In this document: piece after piece, positions 34,142 to 42,608 of the stretch
Layout of the letters: every line of letters starts with the position of its first letter
Position numbering within the stretch: position 1 is the stretch's first letter
Origin: JBDSZL01 sp039925145
GTDB lineage: Bacteria; Acidobacteriota; Vicinamibacteria; Vicinamibacterales; SCN-69-37
Reading direction: 5' to 3'
Length of the DNA: 61,347 bases
Assembly (NCBI GenBank): GCA_039925145.1
Contig: JBDSZL010000040.1
Span: forward strand, 1-61,347
The notes under the pieces: generated by a model
What the model was told of the DNA's origin: nothing
Databases searched by the model: none
Seen by the model: only the letters and a program-made list of their open reading frames with translations
Position numbers and translations under genes: made by a program

Positions 34142-35899
34142 ATGGTGTCGACGACAACACCGGGTTCGTCTCGTAAGGCTCGCGCAGTGACACAGTCCTT
34201 GTTCGTCTCGGTCTGGGCGATCGTCATGCTGGGCGTACTGGCACTCGAGGCAACGGCACAGGGTGGCCCGGTGCCCGCCCCTGCCGCGCAGGGGTCCTCT
34301 GCCATTGAAGCGCGACTCGACCCCAGGCTGCCGACCATCTTCGTCGCTGGCGATTCGACGGCCGCTCCGGGCAGCCCGACGGCAATCCAGGGCTGGGGCA
34401 CTCCCTTCGCTGACTACTTCGATTCGACACAGGTCAACGTGTTCAATGGTGCACGGGGCGGTCGGAGCAGCCGCACGTTCATCACGGATGGCTCCTGGGA
34501 GGCGATCGCCAGCCGCCTGAAGCCGGGCGATGTCGTTCTGATCCAGTTCGGCCACAACGACGGCGGGGCCATCAACGAGGAGCCGCCAGCATCGACTCGT
34601 CCCCTGCGTGCCCGTGGCTCGCTGCCTGGACTCGGTGACGAGTCGCAGGCGATCGACAACGTTGTCACCAAGCAGCACGAAGTGGTGCACACCTACGGCT
34701 GGTATATGCGCAGGATGATCGCTGACGTCAAAGCCAAGGGGGCGACACCGATCCTGCTGTCGCTGACCGTCCGCAACTACTGGACAGACGGCAAAATTGA
34801 GCGCGGCTCGGGTCGATATGGCGGGTGGACCCGTGAGATTGCACAGACTGGGGAAGTGGCCTTCATCGATCTCACCAACCTCACCGCCGATGCGCTGGAG
34901 GCGATGGGCTCGGAGGCCGCGGGACGGCTCTTCGAACCTGACCGCACCCACACGAATCAGACCGGTGCAAACTTCAATGCTGCGGCGGTGGTGTCGGGAC
35001 TCAAGGCCCTGCGTACACCCCTTCCCGCAGCAATCCTGTCGGCGCAAGGCAGGGCTGTGTCGCCTGCTCCCGCCGATCGGATCGTCGAGCCGGCGTCCAC
35101 ACGCCGTGCGCAGCCTGTTCCCGCCAATACCCAACTCCCCACGCTCTTCCTGATTGGCGATTCAACGGTCCGCAACGGCCAAGGCGATGGCGGCGGGGGG
35201 CAGTGGGGCTGGGGCGAACCGCTGGTCGACTACTTCGACGCGTCGAAGATCAACGTCGTGAACCGCGCCGTCGGCGGCCTCAGCAGTCGCACCTTTCTCA
35301 CGCTGGGGCACTGGGATCGCGTGCTCGCGATGCTGAAACCCGGCGATTTCGTCGTGATGCAGTTCGGCCACAACGACGAGGGCGCGCTCAACGACGAGCC
35401 GCCGGGTCCGCTGCGGGCGCGCGGAACGCTCGTCGGTATTGGCGGGGAGACGCGGGAGATCGACAACGTGATGACGAAGCAGCACGAGGTGGTTCACACC
35501 TACGGCTGGTATCTCAGGCGATTCATCGCGGATGCGCGAGCCAGGGGCGCAACACCGATTGTCTGCTCGTTGATTCCTCGTAAGATCTGGATGCTCGACG
35601 GCACGATTAAGCGCAACCAGGCCGACTATGCCGGCTGGGCGGCCGCGGTCGCCACAGCGGAGCACACCGCGTTCATCGATCTCAACGAGATGATCGCGCG
35701 GCGCTACGACAAGCTCGGCCACGACGAGGTCATGAAGCTCTTTCCGCAGGTCACGCCAGACGAGCACACGCATCCCAATCGCGCGGGCGCAGAGCTCAAC
35801 GCATCGGTCGTGGTCGCCGGGCTCAAGGCGCTGAACGGCAATCCGCTCGCCGCGTATTTCTCGGATCGTGCGAAGGCGATCGCCGCGGCCACTCGATAG
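34142..35899 (+). CDS. Secreted protein with two tandem SGNH/GDSL (rhamnogalacturonan acetylesterase-like) domains
   Basis: A 585-residue exported protein with GGAG before ATG 34142 and a hydrophobic leader (LFVSVWAIVMLGVLALEATA). Domain 1 has FVAGDST (nucleophile Ser), FGHNDGG and DRTHTNQTGA. Domain 2 has FLIGDST, FGHNDEG and DEHTHPNRAGA. Both therefore keep the Ser, Asn and Asp-x-x-His elements of SGNH hydrolases, and both share IDNV.TKQHEVVHTYGWY. The best family match is rhamnogalacturonan acetylesterase, which removes acetyl groups from pectin. Tandem duplication within one protein is unusual. The next gene, convergent, is also carbohydrate-related in appearance. Confidence 0.87.
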   Translation: MVSTTTPGSSRKARAVTQSLFVSVWAIVMLGVLALEATAQGGPVPAPAAQGSSAIEARLDPRLPTIFVAGDSTAAPGSPTAIQGWGTPFADYFDSTQVNVFNGARGGRSSRTFITDGSWEAIASRLKPGDVVLIQFGHNDGGAINEEPPASTRPLRARGSLPGLGDESQAIDNVVTKQHEVVHTYGWYMRRMIADVKAKGATPILLSLTVRNYWTDGKIERGSGRYGGWTREIAQTGEVAFIDLTNLTADALEAMGSEAAGRLFEPDRTHTNQTGANFNAAAVVSGLKALRTPLPAAILSAQGRAVSPAPADRIVEPASTRRAQPVPANTQLPTLFLIGDSTVRNGQGDGGGGQWGWGEPLVDYFDASKINVVNRAVGGLSSRTFLTLGHWDRVLAMLKPGDFVVMQFGHNDEGALNDEPPGPLRARGTLVGIGGETREIDNVMTKQHEVVHTYGWYLRRFIADARARGATPIVCSLIPRKIWMLDGTIKRNQADYAGWAAAVATAEHTAFIDLNEMIARRYDKLGHDEVMKLFPQVTPDEHTHPNRAGAELNASVVVAGLKALNGNPLAAYFSDRAKAIAAATR

Positions 35900-35931
35900 A
35901 GATCCGAGCAGCGGGCGAGCAGTCGCAATAC

Positions 35932-37767
35932 TTACCTGAGCGCGGTCGAAGATCGGGTAAACGGAAATCGCACGGTCGGCTTCAACGCATACCTGGTCAT
36001 CGCCATCGTGATTTCAGATCCAGCGCCTGGAGCCAGGACCAGGCGCACACTACGACCGCGCACCGGACGCTGGGTGCCGGCGACGCTCACGCTGTCGATG
36101 CGATGCTCTCCGTACGCGCCACCCTGCACGATGACCGTGTGTGACTCCGATTGATTGAGATTCACCAGGGTGACTGTCGACGAGCGATCCGAGATCTGTG
36201 ACACGAGCGCCGAGATGTCCTGGGGCAATCCGGCACGATCGCGGACAGGATCGAAGTATCGCAGCCGCGCATTCAGCAGACCGCCGTCGCGGCCCGACGG
36301 CAGCCCGCCAAGGGTGAGCCGGATCAGGCCGTCGACCGCGACTGGATTGAGATCGAGCATGTTGTCAGCGAGCCGTTGCTCGGGCGTCGTCTGGTCGCGC
36401 TTCACCCGCTCCACGCGCGCGCTGATGGTCCTGAGATCATTCTGCAGCGTCGTCGCCGGATAGGAGGGGTTACGGCCCTCGAGAAATTCCAGCCACGCGT
36501 CGCGGCCAACTCTCGCCCTGTCGTCGGCTCGCATGGACCAGTACCACACCTCGAGCGCACCGACCGCCCAGGGTGTCGCTTGCCACCCATACCATCCTTG
36601 CGGGCCGTACATCGTCGGGTACTCGCGTCGGCCATCGACCGTGCGCCCGTTCTGATTGACCGCGTCGATCATCGTGCGCCACGCGTCCACGTACTTCTGA
36701 TCGCCGGTGACCCACAGCGCGTTGTTGAAGCCGACGAGCGCGCGGGGGACGCGATTGCGGTTCTCCCGCCTACTGGTGACCGGATTGACGGGGCTGAAGC
36801 CCCAGCCATAGGCATTGCCCCACCACTCGCCTTTCGGACCGCCGACGCGTCCATCCAGATCCACGAAGCTCGGAATCACGCCGCGGTTCCCGCGCATCCG
36901 TGCCAGCCACGCGTCCATGTAGCCGACAATCCAGTTCTTGTACTTGGCGTCGCCGGTCGCCAGGAACACGTCGAGCGGCAGTGTCGTGGCTACCAGATTC
37001 AGGAAGGAGTCGCCGACGACATCGCCGTATTCGGCGTAGTGCGCGAGCATTTCGTCGAAATTGCGCTCGGCGTGTCCGGCGGAAAACTTCGAGATGTCGA
37101 TGGGATCGCCGACCCAGTCGATTGGCGTCGCACGGCGAAGCAATGGGCCGCGGCTGCCGTTGATCAGGCTGCGAATCAGCTTCCGGTCTGGATCGTAGTT
37201 CGACGCCTCGCGATCCTCGTTCATGTAGAAACCGGCGAAGCGGCGCGCCCGGTCCAGGTATTTCCGGTCGTCGGGAGTCGACAACGCCATCCGATTGAAC
37301 ACGCGCAGCCCTTCGCCGTGATGCATCCAGTCGGACTGCGCGCTGAACTCCTTGTAGTACATGCCCCCACGGCCGGCCGGGACCTCGGTGGTCTTAGCCT
37401 CCGTGTATTGCGCAATCATGCCGTCGAGCGCCTGGCGGTACGCGCGCAGGACATCATCGCCACCGCCGAGCGCGTGCAACTCCGGCCAGCCCGCGAAGTT
37501 CTCGAACGCATCGTCCGGGCCATCGTCGGCGCCCCACCGCAGCACGCACTGGATACGTCCGCGATCGTCGTAGTACTTGCGGTAGAACTCGGCAGCGGCG
37601 GGCGCGTTGGCGTCGAGCACCTGGCGCTCGAGTACGGCCCACGCCGGCGGCGTCATGGGCGTGGTGATCAGAATGTCAGCGTCTGCGGAGCGGACGTGCT
37701 GCGCGGCAACCAACATCGGCGCAGTAGAGGCCAGGACGACGGTGAAGGTCAGGTGACGGGCCTGCAT
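35932..37767 (-). CDS. Secreted alpha-helical protein, possibly carbohydrate-active
   Basis: From ATG 37767 (611 residues), beginning with signal peptide MQARHLTFTVVLASTAPMLV; a longer frame adds 52 unlikely residues. The body consists of helical repeats with many Trp/Tyr/Asp motifs (YMDAWLARMRGNRGVIPSF, GEWWGNAYGWGFSP, YPTMYGPQGWYGWQATPW), as in alpha/alpha-toroid glycosidases and polysaccharide lyases, followed by a beta-rich C-terminal domain (STVTLVNLNQSESHTVIVQG). No specific family or catalytic pair can be assigned. It faces the double SGNH esterase gene, which hints at shared polysaccharide breakdown. Confidence 0.6.
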   Translation of the reverse strand: MQARHLTFTVVLASTAPMLVAAQHVRSADADILITTPMTPPAWAVLERQVLDANAPAAAEFYRKYYDDRGRIQCVLRWGADDGPDDAFENFAGWPELHALGGGDDVLRAYRQALDGMIAQYTEAKTTEVPAGRGGMYYKEFSAQSDWMHHGEGLRVFNRMALSTPDDRKYLDRARRFAGFYMNEDREASNYDPDRKLIRSLINGSRGPLLRRATPIDWVGDPIDISKFSAGHAERNFDEMLAHYAEYGDVVGDSFLNLVATTLPLDVFLATGDAKYKNWIVGYMDAWLARMRGNRGVIPSFVDLDGRVGGPKGEWWGNAYGWGFSPVNPVTSRRENRNRVPRALVGFNNALWVTGDQKYVDAWRTMIDAVNQNGRTVDGRREYPTMYGPQGWYGWQATPWAVGALEVWYWSMRADDRARVGRDAWLEFLEGRNPSYPATTLQNDLRTISARVERVKRDQTTPEQRLADNMLDLNPVAVDGLIRLTLGGLPSGRDGGLLNARLRYFDPVRDRAGLPQDISALVSQISDRSSTVTLVNLNQSESHTVIVQGGAYGEHRIDSVSVAGTQRPVRGRSVRLVLAPGAGSEITMAMTRYALKPTVRFPFTRSSTALR

Positions 37768-37820
37768 TCGGCACAGTCTGACATGAACATTCGACGAAAA
37801 CGAGTGACGGGTCGCCACTC

Positions 37821-38426
37821 TTATGTCGGCGAGCGGCGGCCGAGCAACTGCACGGTCGAGCTGAGACCGGAATGGTAGATACCCTCTGCAAGCATGCGAT
37901 CGCCCTCGCGGGCGATCACCCACTCGAGTCCGTCGAGCTCACGTTGCAGCTGTGACAGCGATGCGAGACGTGTGGCCTCTTTGGGCCCTCCTGTTCCATG
38001 CGCGAGCTGTCCGGGTCCGAATGCCTCGAGGACGAACATGCCTCCAGGCTGCAGCCCGTCGACGGCCGCGCGGAACACGGCCTCGCGCACCGAGGCCTCC
38101 ATGTGCACGAAGAAGCACAGAATGACCGCCCATTGTGCGGGTGCAATCTGGTAGTCCTCGAGCCTGGCCTGTTCCGTCCTGATCTCGACACCACGCGCGG
38201 AGGCGAGAGCGCGGACTTTTTGCAGGCCCATCTCGGAGCCGTCCACCGCGAGCACGTCGTGGCCCAGTTGTGCCAGGTACACGCCGTTACGTCCTTCGCC
38301 CTCGCCGAGCGACAGCACCGGACCGGCAGGCAGCCGTGTCGCGACTTCGACCAGAAACTCATTCGGCTCGGTGCCGTACGCGTATCCGGGTCCTGAAAAA
38401 CGCTCGTTCCAATCTGGAGACGCCAT
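37821..38426 (-). CDS. Class I SAM-dependent methyltransferase
   Basis: A 201-residue Rossmann methyltransferase: SAM motif I VLSLGEGEGRNGVYLAQLGH, motif II VLAVDGSEMGL and motif IV-like ILCFFVHMEASVREAVFR. It resembles small TehB-like enzymes (N-terminal WNERFSGPGYAYGTEPNEFL). Substrate unknown. It lies 10 bases downstream of a second methyltransferase gene and shares its strand with the ABC-F gene beyond. Confidence 0.85.
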   Translation of the reverse strand: MASPDWNERFSGPGYAYGTEPNEFLVEVATRLPAGPVLSLGEGEGRNGVYLAQLGHDVLAVDGSEMGLQKVRALASARGVEIRTEQARLEDYQIAPAQWAVILCFFVHMEASVREAVFRAAVDGLQPGGMFVLEAFGPGQLAHGTGGPKEATRLASLSQLQRELDGLEWVIAREGDRMLAEGIYHSGLSSTVQLLGRRSPT

Positions 38427-38436
38427 AGAAGTTCCT

Positions 38437-39063
38437 CTATCGCTCTCTTTCCATTACCCACGTCGTCATCGCGCGTTGATTCTGCACGACGGTTGTCTTG
38501 AGCGGGTCCAGCAGCCGGCCACCGAGCTCCCGCGCGCGCGTCATCAGCAGGGGCTCGTCGACGAGGTACCGGTCCGACCCGTCAGGGAGCCGGCATCGCC
38601 TGCTGCCGGCCCGCTCGGGGCGAACGTGCTGCTCGATGCCGATGCTCGACGCGAGCCTGGCGAAGAAGAGGCCACCTGGGGCGAGCAGCCGCCACGATCC
38701 GGCGAGCATCGCATCGAAGTCCTGATCGTCACGCGCAAAGTGAAGAACAGCGCTGCTGACGACCACTTCAGCGCAGCCATCCGGGAATGACGAGGACGCC
38801 AACGTCTCGGCGCGAAAGCAGTCGGCCGCGACGCGTGGCGCCACGCGCGCCGCGAGCGCTCTGACGGCCGCGACGGCCTGCGGATCGGCATCGAGCCCGG
38901 TGACATCGAAGCCAGCCTGCAGGAAGTACGCGACGTTTCGCCCTCCGCCGCAGCCGGCGTCCATGATTCGGTGCCCCTCGTCGATTCGCCCTCGCAGCAA
39001 CTGATCGAGGAGGTAGATATCCATGGCACCGAGGGCGCTTCGCAGATCCGCCGGTCCAATCAC
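38437..39063 (-). CDS. Class I SAM-dependent methyltransferase
   Basis: A 208-residue enzyme with motif I RIMDAGCGGGRNVAYFLQ, motif II VTGLDADPQAVAAV, and VVSSAVLHFARDDQDFDAML before a LLAPGGLFFARLAS segment. It overlaps the ABC-F stop by four bases. The N-terminal SALGAMDIYLLDQLLRGRID and C-terminal loop suggest a small-molecule substrate, otherwise unknown. It is not closely similar to the adjacent methyltransferase, so the two are probably not a recent duplication. Confidence 0.87.
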   Translation of the reverse strand: MIGPADLRSALGAMDIYLLDQLLRGRIDEGHRIMDAGCGGGRNVAYFLQAGFDVTGLDADPQAVAAVRALAARVAPRVAADCFRAETLASSSFPDGCAEVVVSSAVLHFARDDQDFDAMLAGSWRLLAPGGLFFARLASSIGIEQHVRPERAGSRRCRLPDGSDRYLVDEPLLMTRARELGGRLLDPLKTTVVQNQRAMTTWVMERER

Positions 39064-40697
39064 GTGTGCACACCGGGTGCTTCGTGGCCGGTGCGTTCGA
39101 CGTACTCGATGTACGAGCCGGGATAAACCACCGGGGTCGGGCTCGTGCCCGATTCACCACCCAGCTCGAGCACACGATTGCTCAGCCCGCGCAGGAAGGC
39201 TCGATCGTGAGAGACGAAAATCATCGTGCCCTCGAAGTCGCGCAGCGCCTCGATCAGCATGTCCTTGGTCGTCAAATCGAGATGGTTCGTCGGCTCATCC
39301 AGCACCAGAAAGTTTGGCGGATGCATGAGCATGCGGGCGATGACCAACCGGGATCGCTCGCCGCCTGAGAGCGAACGGATCTTCTTGTCGGTCTCGTCTC
39401 CGGAGAACTGGAAAGCGCCGAGCAGCCCGCGGAGGGCACCGATCGACTCTTGCGGAAAGTCGCGTTGCATCTGTTCCCAGATCGTGAGTTCCGGGTCGAG
39501 CAACTGCAGGGCCTGCTGCGCGAAGTAACCCATCTTCAGACTGGCGCCGAGCTTGACGCGCCCCGAGTCGGGCTGGAGCGCGCCCGCAATCATGCGCAGC
39601 AGGGTGGTCTTGCCTGCCCCGTTGCGTCCCATGACCGACCAGCGCTGACCGCGTTGAATGGTCAGGTCGAAATCGCGGTAGATCACACGGCTGCCGTACT
39701 GCTTCGTGAGCTTCTCCACCACCACGACATCGTCGCCAGACCGCGGCGGCTGCCGGAACTCGAACCGCACGACAGGACGCTTCTTGGGGAGCTCGATCTT
39801 CTCGATCTTGTCGAGCGCCTTGACACGGCTCTGAACCTGGGCAGCCTTGGCCGCATGCGCGGCAAATCGATCGATGAAACGCTGCTCCTTTGCGAGCATG
39901 GCCTGCTGCCGCGCGTAGGCGGCTTCGCGATTCGCCTCGCGCACGGACCGTTCCCGCTCGTAGAAGTCGTAGTTGCCGGAGTACGACAGCACTTCGCCGC
40001 CGTCAATCTCGGCGATCCGGCTCACGATACGGTTCATGAAGTCGCGGTCGTGCGAGGTCATCAGCAGCGAACCGGGGAGGGAGGTGAGAAACCCTTCGAG
40101 CCACACAATCGACTCGATGTCGAGATGGTTCGTCGGTTCGTCCATCAGCAGGACGTCCGGGCGGCCGAGCAGCACACGCGCCATCGCGACACGCATCTTC
40201 CACCCTCCAGACAGGGCGCCGACATCGCCGTCGATGGCATGGTCCTCGAAGCCGAGGCCGTGCAGTACCTCGCGCGCCTGACTCTCCAGCCCGTAACCGC
40301 CAAGATGTTCGTATTCTTCCTGGACCTCGCCGAAGCGCGCCAGAATGCGATCCATATCGTCCGCTTGCGCGGGGTCACCGAGGGCGTGCTGCAAGTCGTC
40401 CAGCTCGTGATGCAACGTGCCGAGCCTCCCGCTTCCGGCAATGGCTTCGTCGAGCACCGAACGTCCAGACATCTCCTCGACGTCCTGGCGAAAGTACCCG
40501 ACGCTCAACTTCCGCGGGACAGACACCTCTCCGTCATCAGCCGACTCCTCGCCGGCGATCATGCGGAAGAGCGTGGTCTTGCCAGAGCCATTCGGGCCGA
40601 CCAGCCCGACCTTCTCGCCTGCATTGAGCTGAAACGACGCGTCCACGAAGAGGAGCTGGCGGCCGTACTGTTTGTTGATGCGCGTCAGGGAGATCAT
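39060..40697 (-). CDS. ABC-F family ribosome-associated ATPase
   Basis: A 545-residue protein with two ABC cassettes in one chain and no membrane spans. Cassette 1: GPNGSGKTTLFRM, LSGGWKMRVAMARVLL, LLMDEPTNHLDIES. Cassette 2: GRNGAGKTTLLRM, LSGGERSRLVIARMLM, LVLDEPTNHLDLTT. The charged linker (FAAHAAKAAQVQSRVKALDK) joins them. ABC-F proteins act on the ribosomal E site to relieve stalled translation, and some give antibiotic resistance; YbiT-like members fit best. Its leader contains a long heptanucleotide array. Confidence 0.92.
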   Translation of the reverse strand: MISLTRINKQYGRQLLFVDASFQLNAGEKVGLVGPNGSGKTTLFRMIAGEESADDGEVSVPRKLSVGYFRQDVEEMSGRSVLDEAIAGSGRLGTLHHELDDLQHALGDPAQADDMDRILARFGEVQEEYEHLGGYGLESQAREVLHGLGFEDHAIDGDVGALSGGWKMRVAMARVLLGRPDVLLMDEPTNHLDIESIVWLEGFLTSLPGSLLMTSHDRDFMNRIVSRIAEIDGGEVLSYSGNYDFYERERSVREANREAAYARQQAMLAKEQRFIDRFAAHAAKAAQVQSRVKALDKIEKIELPKKRPVVRFEFRQPPRSGDDVVVVEKLTKQYGSRVIYRDFDLTIQRGQRWSVMGRNGAGKTTLLRMIAGALQPDSGRVKLGASLKMGYFAQQALQLLDPELTIWEQMQRDFPQESIGALRGLLGAFQFSGDETDKKIRSLSGGERSRLVIARMLMHPPNFLVLDEPTNHLDLTTKDMLIEALRDFEGTMIFVSHDRAFLRGLSNRVLELGGESGTSPTPVVYPGSYIEYVERTGHEAPGVHT

Positions 40698-40722
40698 CAG
40701 GGACTAGATGATATGGCGGCTC

Positions 40723-40867
40723 GGGGCTTGGGGCCCGGCTCGGGGCTTGGGGCTTGGGGCTTGGGGCTTGGGGCTTGGGGCTTGGGGCTTGGGGCTTGCG
40801 GCCTGCGGCCTGGGGCTTGGGGCTTGGGGCTTGGGGCTTGGGGCTTGGGGCTTGGGGCTTGCGGCCT
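40723..40867 (+). repeat. Heptanucleotide tandem array, (GGGGCTT)n with GCGGCCT variants
   Basis: Eight perfect GGGGCTT units at 40742-40797, two GCGGCCT variants (40798-40811), seven perfect units (40812-40860) and one more variant to 40867 are all in phase; two further degenerate units lie at 40723-40736. The array fills the gap between the DUF2071 stop and the ABC-F start, both read on the minus strand, so it is in the ABC-F leader. Confidence 0.9.
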
Positions 40868-40873
40868 GGGACT

Positions 40874-41620
40874 TTACATTCGGCTGGCAAGACGGGGTGG
40901 CCATGTCGCGACGTCCTGGCGACGGCTGAAGTGCAGTAGTGGTGTGCCCGCGAGAGGCGGCAGGCCTTGTGCGGACGCCACCGTGTTCACGCGCAGATCG
41001 GCGGCCGCGGGCTGAAGCGGCCACGGCTGGTGGTGGATGTCGACGGTCCACAGTCGGCCGTCCGGTGCCTGCGAGTACAGCGCGTAGCGCTCGGTGAGGA
41101 AGTATTCGAGGCTGCCCTTCTTCGCCTCGCGCGCAGTGCCCGTGGGCCAGTAGCTCGCCTCGAACGCCGCATCGCGCGCCTTGTCGCGCACCGACGAGTA
41201 GTGAACGCACGAGCCGGCACGTTCGAGCTTCATGTGCGCCAGGAAATACGGCAGGTGTACGAACGTGCGGGCGGCCCAGACGGCCAGCGCGCGTGACGCA
41301 TCGAGGCTGATAAACCAGATGCCAGGCCGCCCGCGATACTCCACGTAGAGCCGTAGATTGATTTCCGGAAACGCCGACAGCCAAGGCAGAGCCGGCATGC
41401 CCCGCAGCGCGACGTCCCGCATGCCGAACGGCAGCAGCCCAACCCAAGACGTCCCCTCAAACGCCTGGATCTCCAGTACCGCAGGGACGAATTCCTGCAG
41501 CACCGCGGCTGGAACAGGCCAGTGCGCAAAGAGCAGATCGTGCCAGCTCTGCCGCCCCACCCATTCACCCGCAGGCAATGGGAAGGGCCGATGGTCGGTG
41601 CGCACAAACGCCGGATGCAC
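40874..41620 (-). CDS. DUF2071 (YqjF-like) protein
   Basis: A 248-residue soluble protein: WHDLLFAHWPVPAAVLQEFV, FEGTSWVGLLPFGMRDVALR, FPEINLRLYVEYRGRPGIWF, FFLTERYALYS-like EYFLTERYALYSQAPDGRLW. These are the standard blocks of the DUF2071/YqjF family, which has an acetoacetate-decarboxylase-like fold in solved members. Enzymatic function is unknown. It is divergent from the zinc-peptidase gene, and lies upstream of the ABC-F gene on the same strand. Confidence 0.85.
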   Translation of the reverse strand: MHPAFVRTDHRPFPLPAGEWVGRQSWHDLLFAHWPVPAAVLQEFVPAVLEIQAFEGTSWVGLLPFGMRDVALRGMPALPWLSAFPEINLRLYVEYRGRPGIWFISLDASRALAVWAARTFVHLPYFLAHMKLERAGSCVHYSSVRDKARDAAFEASYWPTGTAREAKKGSLEYFLTERYALYSQAPDGRLWTVDIHHQPWPLQPAAADLRVNTVASAQGLPPLAGTPLLHFSRRQDVATWPPRLASRM

Positions 41621-41633
41621 GAAGTCCCTCGCG

Positions 41634-41668
41634 TAAGCTGTAAGCCGTGAGCCGTAAGCCGTAAGCCG
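41634..41668 (-). repeat. Heptanucleotide array, five TAAGCCG-type units
   Basis: Units are taagctg, taagccg, tgagccg, taagccg, taagccg. Read on the minus strand the unit is CGGCTTA (phase-shifted ACGGCTT), which shares the GGCTT core with the two other arrays of the window. It lies in the divergent region between the DUF2071 and YpfJ-like genes. Confidence 0.75.
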
Positions 41669-41722
41669 TCCTTATGCTAGCGTAGCGAGAGCCCCCCAGT
41701 ATTCGCGAAAGGCAGTCATCAC

Positions 41723-42559
41723 ATGCGTTGGAGCTCGCGGGGCAAGAGTGCGGACATCGAAGATCGGCGTGGGCAGGGTGGGTTCGGCATGGGACGAGCC
41801 GTCCCCCTCGGACTGGGAGGGCTTGTGGTCCTCGCGGTTCTGAGCCTCATCACAGGCCAGAACCTCTTCGAGACAGACGGGACCACCGATCCCACCGTCA
41901 ATCAACCCGCGTCACCGGCGACGAGCACCTCGCCGGAGGAAGAGCGCCTGGTTGATTTCGTCTCGTTCGTGCTCGATGACAGCCAGCAGACCTGGGCCTC
42001 GCTACTCGGCGACCGCTATCAGAAGGCGCGGCTGGTGCTGTTCACCGACGGCACCGAGTCGGGCTGCGGGTTCGCGCAGTCTGCGACCGGCCCGTTCTAC
42101 TGCCCCGCCGACCGCCGCGTGTATATCGACCTCGGCTTCTATCGCGAGCTCAGACAACGCTTTGGCGCGGCTGGAGAATTCGCGCAAGCCTACGTGCTGA
42201 CGCACGAAATCGGCCACCACGTGCAGACCCTGCTCGGCACGGAAGCTAAGATGCGTCAGTTGCAGCAGTCCAACCCGGGGCTGCGCAATGAAGCGTCGGT
42301 CAGACTGGAGTTGCAGGCCGACTGCTATGCGGGCATCTGGGGACACTCCACCGCACAGCGCAAGCTGATCGACCAGAGTGACATCGAAGACGGCCTGAAC
42401 GCGGCCGCGGCCATTGGCGACGATCGCATCGCGCGGATGTCTGGCACACGGATCGCGCCCGAGCGCTTCACTCACGGCTCGTCGGCGCAGCGAGTGGAGT
42501 GGTTCAAGCGGGGCCTCTCGTCGGGGCGCCTCGACGCGTGCGATACCTTCGGCCGTTAA
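41723..42559 (+). CDS. YpfJ-like putative neutral zinc metallopeptidase
   Basis: A 278-residue protein with N-terminal MRWSSRGKSADIEDRRGQGG, one membrane anchor (LGLGGLVVLAVLSLITG), the family block CPADRRVYIDLGFYRELRQR, the zinc site HEIGHH within YVLTHEIGHHVQTLLG and the downstream ELQADCYAGIWGH whose Glu is the likely third zinc ligand. The end FTHGSSAQRVEWFKRGLSSG is also typical. The substrate of this widespread family is unknown; the catalytic domain should face the periplasm. Confidence 0.92.
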   Translation: MRWSSRGKSADIEDRRGQGGFGMGRAVPLGLGGLVVLAVLSLITGQNLFETDGTTDPTVNQPASPATSTSPEEERLVDFVSFVLDDSQQTWASLLGDRYQKARLVLFTDGTESGCGFAQSATGPFYCPADRRVYIDLGFYRELRQRFGAAGEFAQAYVLTHEIGHHVQTLLGTEAKMRQLQQSNPGLRNEASVRLELQADCYAGIWGHSTAQRKLIDQSDIEDGLNAAAAIGDDRIARMSGTRIAPERFTHGSSAQRVEWFKRGLSSGRLDACDTFGR

Positions 42560-42608
42560 ACCGGCCCCTCTCGTTTCGCATCGGCCCGACCGCCCAGTCC
42601 ACTGCCGC

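Noticed and set aside
36376..37878. A 500-residue plus-strand open frame opposite the secreted helical protein
   Set aside because: No start site or domain; the opposite strand has a signal peptide and coherent Trp/Tyr motifs.
40723..40867. CRISPR array
   Set aside because: The period is seven bases with no spacers, and no cas genes occur in the window.
39450..41015. A 521-residue plus-strand open frame opposite the ABC-F gene that runs into the heptamer array
   Set aside because: The opposite strand carries two complete ABC cassettes; the array translates to Gly/Leu/Ala heptapeptide repeats simply because 7 bases times 3 is 21.
40537..41447. Minus-strand frames encoding PSPKPQA heptapeptide repeats
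   Set aside because: They only translate the GGGGCTT array in other frames and overlap real genes at both ends.
42550..42566. Terminator after the YpfJ-like gene (GGCCG-ttaaac-CGGCC)
   Set aside because: The stem is only five pairs and no U-run follows, so it is too weak to call.
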